11,446 nt of DNA from Proteobacteria bacterium UBA6920. GTDB lineage: Bacteria; Pseudomonadota; Gammaproteobacteria; SG8-11. The stretch lies in contig DKAS01000145.1 in the NCBI GenBank assembly GCA_002448875.1, positions 1 to 11,446 on the forward strand, read 5' to 3'. Position 1 is the first letter of the stretch. Every line of letters begins with the position of its first letter. This document shows positions 6,889 to 11,446 of this stretch, one piece after another. Under the pieces are notes generated by a model, which ran no database searches, was not told where the DNA came from, and saw only the letters and a program-made list of their open reading frames with translations. The position numbers and the translations under genes were made by a program.

Positions 6889-7437
6889 TTAGGGGTTTTC
6901 CGCGTAGATACCGTCGAGATTGCGATGGTAGTCCTTGTAGTCCATGCCACAGCCGAAGACATACCGGTCCGCCACCTGCAAGCCGATGAAATCCACGTGG
7001 TAGCTCGTTTTCCGGTCATGCAACTTTTCCACCAGAGCGGCGGTGTAGACCTCGGCGGCGCCCTCGTCGCGGCAGGCCTGGACCAGCGCCGTCAAGGTGA
7101 TGCCTTCATCATAGATATCATCGACGATGAGTACACAACGTTCCTTGAGGCTGTGCTGCGGGCGGGCTATCCACACCAGTTCACCGCCGCGGGTGTTCCC
7201 CGTATAACGGGTGGCGTGGATGTAATCCAATTGCAGGGGAAAATTCAGCCGGGTGAGCAGCTGGCCGGCGGGAACGATCCCTGGGGTCAACACGCACAAT
7301 ACCAGGGGGTTTCGCTGACTGATGCGCAAGGTGATATCGTGCGCCATGCGGTCCAGGGCCTGTGCCACTGCCGCCCGGTCGTGCAGACAATCGGCCTTGT
7401 CCAGAACCCGTTGAGCTTCCTCTGCGCTGATCGGCAT
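6889..7437 (-). CDS. hpt: Hypoxanthine-guanine phosphoribosyltransferase
   Basis: This 182-residue enzyme transfers ribose-5-phosphate from PRPP onto hypoxanthine or guanine to give IMP or GMP. The PRPP-binding loop is LIVDDIYDEGITL (103-115, with the Asp pair 106-107). The upstream TPGIVPAG (51-58) is the pyrophosphate loop region, and VADRYVFGCGMDYKDYHRNL (155-174) is the conserved C-terminal purine-site block. I chose the ATG at 7437 because AAAGGAAG sits two bases before it on the - strand. A start 39 bases further upstream (7476) would overlap the preceding gene and add residues not seen in the family. The gap to the preceding DsrE-like gene is 13 bases. With the phosphorylase downstream it would salvage the released hypoxanthine. 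Confidence 0.92.
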   Translation of the reverse strand: MPISAEEAQRVLDKADCLHDRAAVAQALDRMAHDITLRISQRNPLVLCVLTPGIVPAGQLLTRLNFPLQLDYIHATRYTGNTRGGELVWIARPQHSLKERCVLIVDDIYDEGITLTALVQACRDEGAAEVYTAALVEKLHDRKTSYHVDFIGLQVADRYVFGCGMDYKDYHRNLDGIYAENP

Positions 7438-7450
7438 AACTTCCTTTACA

Positions 7451-7819
7451 TCAATAGGTGAAGACGACCGTGTCACCGTTCATGGCTTCGCTGATGATAT
7501 ATGCGCTGCCCACGGTTTCATCGATGACATCGAGAAATCCGTCGCTCCACTGGGTATGCGGCGGCGGGCAGACCTTGATGCGCACCCCGGCGGCGTGGGC
7601 CTGTTCCAGCAGCTGGGCCACGGTGCGCCCGCCTTCGGACGCCACCTCCAGCGAAGCAGCCATGTTTTCCTTGGCCAGCACCCAGCACTGACCGGTCAAC
7701 AACAGCTCCACCTGGAACTCCATGGCGGCCGCTACCGTCGCCTGGGATAAAATGGTAACCAGCGTCGTCCCATCGAAGGGATCGGTATCCGCCAGCAATA
7801 TCAGCAGTCTTTCCGCCAT
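7451..7819 (-). CDS. DsrE-like family small protein
   Basis: The 122-residue protein has the outline of the DsrE/YchN-like fold: a first strand LLILLADTDP (5-14), an alpha helix (TLVTILSQATVAAAMEF, 19-35), a second strand VELLLTG (37-43), a helix with TVAQLLEQAHAAGV (66-79), a strand IKVCPP (81-86) with a single Cys84 at the position where sulfur-carrying DsrE relatives have a cysteine, and a final strand DTVVFTY. Members of this family act in sulfur transfer or as small oligomeric proteins of unknown role; which applies here is not known. The ATG at 7819 is preceded by GAGG on the - strand. It is the first gene after a TATAAT box (7848-7853) and leads into hpt, so it seems to head the hpt/phosphorylase operon. 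Confidence 0.72.
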   Translation of the reverse strand: MAERLLILLADTDPFDGTTLVTILSQATVAAAMEFQVELLLTGQCWVLAKENMAASLEVASEGGRTVAQLLEQAHAAGVRIKVCPPPHTQWSDGFLDVIDETVGSAYIISEAMNGDTVVFTY

Positions 7820-7847
7820 CCCGGCCTCACTAAGCCTTTGCCGCCCA

Positions 7848-7853
7848 ATTATA
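7848..7853 (-). promoter_or_regulatory. Candidate -10 box for the DsrE-like/hpt/phosphorylase operon
   Basis: On the - strand the gap between nagZ and the DsrE-like gene holds a perfect TATAAT. The hexamer 17 bases upstream (TGGTGT) is a poor -35, so an activator or a weak promoter is implied. Initiation near 7841 would give a leader of about 22 bases, enough for the GAGG site. Confidence 0.45.
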
Positions 7854-7908
7854 GGTGCAGCCCGGGGAATACACCAGTGCCGGCGCTAACGGGAAAAGAC
7901 CGGGCGAA

Positions 7909-8955
7909 TCAGAGCTGCAGATTCAGCGAAGCGTGGTCGTTGAGGGCGTCCAGCTCCCGTGCCGCCTGCTGCCAGCGCGGGTTGTTCAGCAGCTCATCGC
8001 GCGCCAGCGTGCCTTTGCCATGCAGGCGCACCAGGCGCAGCTGCGCCGCCGGATCGTGGTAGTCGCCCAGGCCATAGACCACTTCGCGGGCGCCCGCCGG
8101 GTTGTTGCAGATCAGCACCATGTCGCAGCCAGCCGCCAGCGCCTGCCGGGCGCGTTCCACATAGGAGCCGGCAACGGTGGCGCCCTCCATGCTCAAATCG
8201 TCGCTGAACACCACACCCTGAAACCCCAGCCGCTGACGCAGCACTTCCTTGATCCATACCGGGCTGAAGCCGGCGGGCCGGTTGTCCACCCGGGGGAAAA
8301 TCACATGGGCAGGCATGATGGCCGCCAGACCTTCGTGTATCGTGCGTTCGAACGGCACCAGATCCTCCATGGCGATGTCCTCGTAGCGCCGTTCGTCCAC
8401 CGGAATGGCCACGTGGGAATCGGCGGCGACATGGCCATGCCCGGGAAAATGTTTGCCGGTGGCGGCCATGCCCGCCTCGTTCATGCCGAGAATGAATTCA
8501 TGGGCCAGTTCGGCGATGATTTCCGGCCGGCTGTGAAATGCGCGGTTGCCGATCACGCCGCTGACCCCCACATCCATGTCCAACACCGGCGCCAGACTGA
8601 GATCGACGCCGACGGCGCGCATCTCACTGGCCATCAGCCAGCCGCAGGTTCGGCACAACTGGCGCGCCTTGCGCGGATCGCGGTCATACAGCTGGCCAAA
8701 GCTGCGCATGGGCGGCAGGGGGGTGAAGCCGTCGCGAAAGCGCTGCACCCGCCCACCCTCCTGGTCCACCGCCACCAGCAGGCGCGGCTCGCGCAGGGCG
8801 TGAATCTCGGCGATCAGCGCCGCCACCTGTTGCGGCGAGGTGAAATTGCGGGCGAACAGGATCAGACCGCCGACCAGCGGATGACGCAACACCTGCTTTT
8901 CCTCCGCGGTCAGCGTCAGGCCTTCCACATCGATCATCAACGGACCCAGAGACAT
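7909..8955 (-). CDS. nagZ: Beta-N-acetylhexosaminidase NagZ (glycoside hydrolase family 3)
   Basis: NagZ acts in the cytoplasm and removes N-acetylglucosamine from 1,6-anhydro-muropeptides brought in during murein recycling; its products can also signal AmpC induction in species that have AmpR. The 348 residues form a single GH3 domain with DQEGGRV (64-70), KHFPGHG (168-174), the DSH motif (179-181, the Asp-His acid/base pair of the family) and SDDLSM (251-256) with nucleophile Asp252. The length is normal for the one-domain Gram-negative form, and there is no signal peptide. The start at 8955 lies 38 bases after the stop of the upstream permease gene with no obvious promoter between, so it may be the distal gene of the transporter operon. 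Confidence 0.96.
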   Translation of the reverse strand: MSLGPLMIDVEGLTLTAEEKQVLRHPLVGGLILFARNFTSPQQVAALIAEIHALREPRLLVAVDQEGGRVQRFRDGFTPLPPMRSFGQLYDRDPRKARQLCRTCGWLMASEMRAVGVDLSLAPVLDMDVGVSGVIGNRAFHSRPEIIAELAHEFILGMNEAGMAATGKHFPGHGHVAADSHVAIPVDERRYEDIAMEDLVPFERTIHEGLAAIMPAHVIFPRVDNRPAGFSPVWIKEVLRQRLGFQGVVFSDDLSMEGATVAGSYVERARQALAAGCDMVLICNNPAGAREVVYGLGDYHDPAAQLRLVRLHGKGTLARDELLNNPRWQQAARELDALNDHASLNLQL

Positions 8956-8993
8956 GATGATATTCCCGTGTGATTTGCAAAATAGTTCAGGCG

Positions 8994-9803
8994 TCAGCTC
9001 TTCGCCGAGCGCACGTCCAGGTGATCGCGCAGGCGATCACCCAGCAGATTGACCGCCAGCACGATCAGCATCAGCGCCACGCTCGGCGCCAGCACCATAT
9101 GCGGCGCCACCAGCATATAGCGGGCGCCATCGCGGATCATGCTGCCCCAGGAGGCCTGCGGCGGCTGCACCCCCAGCCCCAGGTAGGACAAACCGGCCTC
9201 GGCGATGACGATGCCGGCGATACCGAAGGTGGCTTCGATGATCAGCGGCGCCACGATCAACGGCAGCAGATGACGAACCATGATGCGCAGCGGCCGGGTG
9301 CCCAGGGCGATGGCCGCCGCCACATGGTCACGTTCCTTGATACTCAACACCTGCGCCCGTGCCAGACGCGCATAGCCCACCCAGCCGACGATGGACAGGG
9401 CGATGACCACATTGTTGATGCCGGGCCCGAGAATGCCGGCCATGGCGATGGCCAGCAGGATGCCGGGAAAGGCCAGAAAGATATCGATCAGGCGCACGAT
9501 CAGCAGGTCCCACCAGCCCCCCAGCCAGGCACTGAGGGTGCCGATGCTGGTGCCGATGGTGACGGAAATCGTGATGACGAAAAAGGCCACCAGGAACGAA
9601 GTCTGCGCCCCCATCACCAGGCGATCCCAGACGGGACGGCCCAGATCGTCGAAGCCCAGCCAGGCCTGCATGCCCGGCCCCACCAGGATGTGCGGCAGCT
9701 GCACCTCATCGGGCAGCAGGGGCAATACCCGCCCGAACACGGCGAACAGAGCCCAGGCGGCGCACACCGTCAGCGGCAGCCAGAAGCGCAGGATCCGGCT
9801 CAT
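8994..9803 (-). CDS. Peptide/nickel-type ABC transporter permease (DppC/OppC-like)
   Basis: This inner-membrane permease is the second of two in a peptide-type ABC importer. In 269 residues it shows an N-terminal membrane helix (4-24), the family signature DDLGRPVWDRLVMGAQTS (52-69), then several membrane helices (70-93, 101-125, 130-150, 180-205, 236-255) and the EAA loop ERDHVAAAIALGTRPLRIMV (157-176) that contacts the ATPase. The C-terminal part GLSYLGLGVQPPQASWGSMI (204-223) is typical of the DppC side. The ATG at 9803 is preferred over a TTG at 9809: GGGGGGA lies eight bases ahead of the ATG, which follows the stop of the first permease by two bases. The TTG would overlap that stop. Its substrate could be peptides, murein peptides or a metal chelate; the family does not decide. 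Confidence 0.93.
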   Translation of the reverse strand: MSRILRFWLPLTVCAAWALFAVFGRVLPLLPDEVQLPHILVGPGMQAWLGFDDLGRPVWDRLVMGAQTSFLVAFFVITISVTIGTSIGTLSAWLGGWWDLLIVRLIDIFLAFPGILLAIAMAGILGPGINNVVIALSIVGWVGYARLARAQVLSIKERDHVAAAIALGTRPLRIMVRHLLPLIVAPLIIEATFGIAGIVIAEAGLSYLGLGVQPPQASWGSMIRDGARYMLVAPHMVLAPSVALMLIVLAVNLLGDRLRDHLDVRSAKS

Positions 9804-9805
9804 GC

Positions 9806-10732
9806 TCAACGTCCCCCCAGACGAATACGCGGATCCAGCCAGGTGTACACCATATCGGTCAAGGTGTTGACTACCACATAGGTGGTGCTGATCAGCAGCA
9901 CACAGGCCTGCACCACCGGATAGTCGCGGGTTTGAATGGCCTCGATGGTCAACAGACCGATACCGGGCCAGGAAAACACGGTTTCGGTAATCACCGCTCC
10001 CGCCAGCAGCACTCCCAGTTGCAAGCCCAGCAGAGTGATGACGGGCAGCAGCGCGCTGCGCATGCCATGACGCCAGACCACCACCCGCTCGGCAAGCCCC
10101 TTGGCGCGGGCGGTGCGAATATAGTCTTCGTGCAACACCTCCAGCAGGGAGGCGCGCACCATGCGCGATAAAATTGCCGCCAGCGCCATGCCCAGGGTTA
10201 CCGCCGGCAGAATCAGGGACAGCAGCCCTTCCCGGCCGCTCACCGGCAGCAGGCGCGCCCAGACGGCGAACACCAGTATCATCAGCGGCCCCATGACGAA
10301 ATTGGGAATAGAGACCCCCAGCAGCGAAGCGGTCATGGCGCCGGTGTCCCAGGCGCTGTCCTTGCGGGTGGCGGCCAGCACGCCCAGGGGAAAGGCCAGC
10401 AGCACCGCCATGGTCATGCCGGCCAGCGCCAGTTCGGCGGTGGCCGGCAGGCGCTCAGCCAGCACCTCGGTAATCGGCCGCTTGGAATGCAGCGAGGTGC
10501 CCAGGTTGAAATGCAGCAGATTGCGGTAGAACCCCAGCAATTGCTCCGGCAGCGGCCGGTCCAGCCCCAGCGTATGACGCAGCGCGTCACGGTCCGCCTG
10601 CTGCGCCGACTCCCCCAGCATCACCTCTACCGGATCGCCGGGTACCATGTGAATCAGCAGAAACACCAGGGTCGCCACGCCCAGCACCACAACAAACGCG
10701 CTCGCCAGCCTGGAAAAAAGTAGTTGTAACAT
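9806..10732 (-). CDS. Peptide/nickel-type ABC transporter permease (DppB/OppB-like)
   Basis: This is the first permease of the importer, 308 residues long. The N-terminus has the family layout: LFSRLASAFVVVLGVATLVF (5-24), then HMVPGDPVEVMLG (28-40), and the extracytoplasmic segment LGLDRPLPEQLLGFYRNLLH (55-74). The membrane core contains LGVSIPNFVMGPLMILVFA (138-156) and the EAA loop HEDYIRTARAKGLAERVVVW (201-220). The end carries TETVFSWPGIGLL (249-261) and WLDPRIRL (298-305), all typical for DppB-like proteins. It starts six bases after the stop of the YkuD gene and ends two bases before the ATG of the second permease, so the three are tightly linked. No ATPase gene follows the permeases. 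Confidence 0.94.
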   Translation of the reverse strand: MLQLLFSRLASAFVVVLGVATLVFLLIHMVPGDPVEVMLGESAQQADRDALRHTLGLDRPLPEQLLGFYRNLLHFNLGTSLHSKRPITEVLAERLPATAELALAGMTMAVLLAFPLGVLAATRKDSAWDTGAMTASLLGVSIPNFVMGPLMILVFAVWARLLPVSGREGLLSLILPAVTLGMALAAILSRMVRASLLEVLHEDYIRTARAKGLAERVVVWRHGMRSALLPVITLLGLQLGVLLAGAVITETVFSWPGIGLLTIEAIQTRDYPVVQACVLLISTTYVVVNTLTDMVYTWLDPRIRLGGR

Positions 10733-10738
10733 GGCCGC

Positions 10739-11227
10739 TCACTCTTCTATCAATACCGGGGTACCCGCCGTCACCCGCGCGAACAAATCGATCACATCGC
10801 TGTTGCGCATCTTGACGCAGCCATGGGAACTGGGAACACCCATGGCATCCTCGTCGGGACAGCCGTGAATGTAAATATAGCGCGCCATGGTGTCCACCCG
10901 GCCGAAGCGGTTGCGCCCCGGCTCCATGCCGCACAACCAGAGAATACGCGTGAGAATCCAATCCCGGCGCGGATGGGCCTGGCGCAATTGCGGCGAATAG
11001 ATCTCGCCGGTGGGCCGGCGGCCGACGAACACCGTATTGACCGGGCAATCGGCGCCGATCTTGGCGCGGATGCGGTGCCAGCCGCGTGGTGTGCACTCGC
11101 TGTTGCGAATTTCCCCGGCGCCGTTTTTCGCCGTCGCCACCCGATAGCTGCGCAACACGGCGCCGTCAGCGGCCAGCAGCGTCAAGGTCTGGCTGCCAAT
11201 ATGCACATGAATCCGCGCTTCGCTCAT
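10739..11227 (-). CDS. YkuD-domain protein without signal peptide, likely cytoplasmic L,D-carboxypeptidase (ElsL-like)
   Basis: The protein has 162 residues and is nearly all YkuD (L,D-transpeptidase catalytic) domain. The active-site motif is complete: IHG (120-122, with His121) and SSHGCVKM (133-140, with His135 and nucleophile Cys137). The central part (SECTPRGWHRIRAKIGADC, 43-61; VFVGRRPTGEIY, 67-78) fits the short YkuD group. It has no signal peptide or membrane span, so it should stay in the cytoplasm, unlike the periplasmic Ldt enzymes that crosslink murein. A cytoplasmic YkuD enzyme, ElsL of Acinetobacter baumannii, trims tetrapeptides to tripeptides in murein recycling; size and layout agree, but the activity here is inferred. 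The ATG at 11227 overlaps the stop of the solute-binding protein gene (ATGA) and has AGGTGGA just upstream; a longer frame to 11356 would run inside that gene. Six bases separate it from the first permease. Confidence 0.85.
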   Translation of the reverse strand: MSEARIHVHIGSQTLTLLAADGAVLRSYRVATAKNGAGEIRNSECTPRGWHRIRAKIGADCPVNTVFVGRRPTGEIYSPQLRQAHPRRDWILTRILWLCGMEPGRNRFGRVDTMARYIYIHGCPDEDAMGVPSSHGCVKMRNSDVIDLFARVTAGTPVLIEE

Positions 11228-11446
11228 CGCTCCACCTTTGCCAGCCGCGGCGACGGGTTCTTCACCGTGGTGCGCAAGCCGTCGTAGTTGCCGTCGGGCG
11301 CCAGCGTGTAGCCGCTGACATCGCGCCGCGCCACCAGATAGTGATCTTCGTACCATAACGGGACATACGGCAGGCGCTGCAGCAACAGCGCCTGCAACTG
11401 GCGGTACAGCGCCGCCATCCGCTCCCGGTCCGGTTCCACCTGCGCC
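11224..11446 (-). CDS. ABC transporter solute-binding protein, family 5, C-terminal end (5' part outside window)
   Basis: The last 73 residues or so of a peptide-type periplasmic binding protein are seen; the gene continues past the right edge. The segment ERMAALYRQLQALLLQRLPY followed by VPLWYEDHYLVARRDVSGYT and APDGNYDGL is the characteristic C-terminal end of SBP_bac_5 proteins (DppA/OppA/NikA type), where the helix before LPYVPLWY and the V.GY.P.G element are conserved. The stop (11224-11226) overlaps the start of the YkuD gene by four bases, implying translational coupling. With the two permeases this gene forms the importer, probably as first gene of the operon. The ligand cannot be told from this fragment. 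Confidence 0.85.
   Translation of the reverse strand, partial: AQVEPDRERMAALYRQLQALLLQRLPYVPLWYEDHYLVARRDVSGYTLAPDGNYDGLRTTVKNPSPRLAKVER

Noticed and set aside
7855..8973. Long open frame on the + strand opposite nagZ (and similar ones opposite the permeases and hpt)
   Set aside because: These are antisense shadows of well-identified genes in GC-rich DNA; their products are rich in His, Gln, Arg and Ala with no recognisable domain.
11228..11356. Longer YkuD protein starting at 11356
   Set aside because: The extra 43 residues lie out of frame inside the solute-binding protein gene, and the ATG at 11227 has a good ribosome binding site with ATGA coupling.

Overview
The window looks like a chromosomal segment of a moderately GC-rich, non-enteric Gammaproteobacterium. 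The grounds are a Gram-negative envelope (signal peptides, an outer-membrane beta-barrel, muropeptide recycling by NagZ), a CsiV-family protein, and the gene set mfd, csiV, methylthioinosine phosphorylase, nagZ, which as I recall is a neighbourhood also seen in Pseudomonas aeruginosa. The genus cannot be told from the sequence alone. I see no rRNA, tRNA, CRISPR array, insertion sequence or attachment site.

Left part (1-4607, + strand). The 3' end of mfd is followed by a compact regulatory module: an ECF-type sigma factor (1216-1764), a zinc-finger anti-sigma factor with one membrane span (1807-2481) and a small secreted, disordered, acidic and His-rich protein of unknown family (2495-3082). 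A strong C8/G8 intrinsic terminator closes this unit. Behind it, with its own candidate promoter, lies a TPR plus outer-membrane beta-barrel protein (3264-4607).

Middle part (4608-6132). A stand-alone peptide deformylase (- strand) converges on the barrel gene and diverges from csiV (+ strand, 5260-6111), a periplasmic protein of the cell-shape/peptidoglycan family.

Right part (6133-11446, all - strand, so read from right to left). A peptide-type ABC transporter (end of the solute-binding protein, then two permeases) contains an embedded cytoplasmic-looking YkuD (L,D-transpeptidase-fold) gene, followed by nagZ. After an 89-base gap holding a perfect TATAAT box come a DsrE-like protein, a hypoxanthine-guanine phosphoribosyltransferase and a methylthioinosine phosphorylase. 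The last two plausibly form a salvage pair in which the hypoxanthine released by the phosphorylase is turned into IMP by Hpt.

The two most interesting points are: (1) the signal-peptide-less YkuD enzyme, which resembles the ElsL type of cytoplasmic L,D-carboxypeptidase and is encoded together with a peptide importer and nagZ, suggesting a murein-recycling locus; and (2) the sigma/anti-sigma/secreted disordered protein/TPR-barrel cassette placed between mfd and csiV, whose function is unknown.
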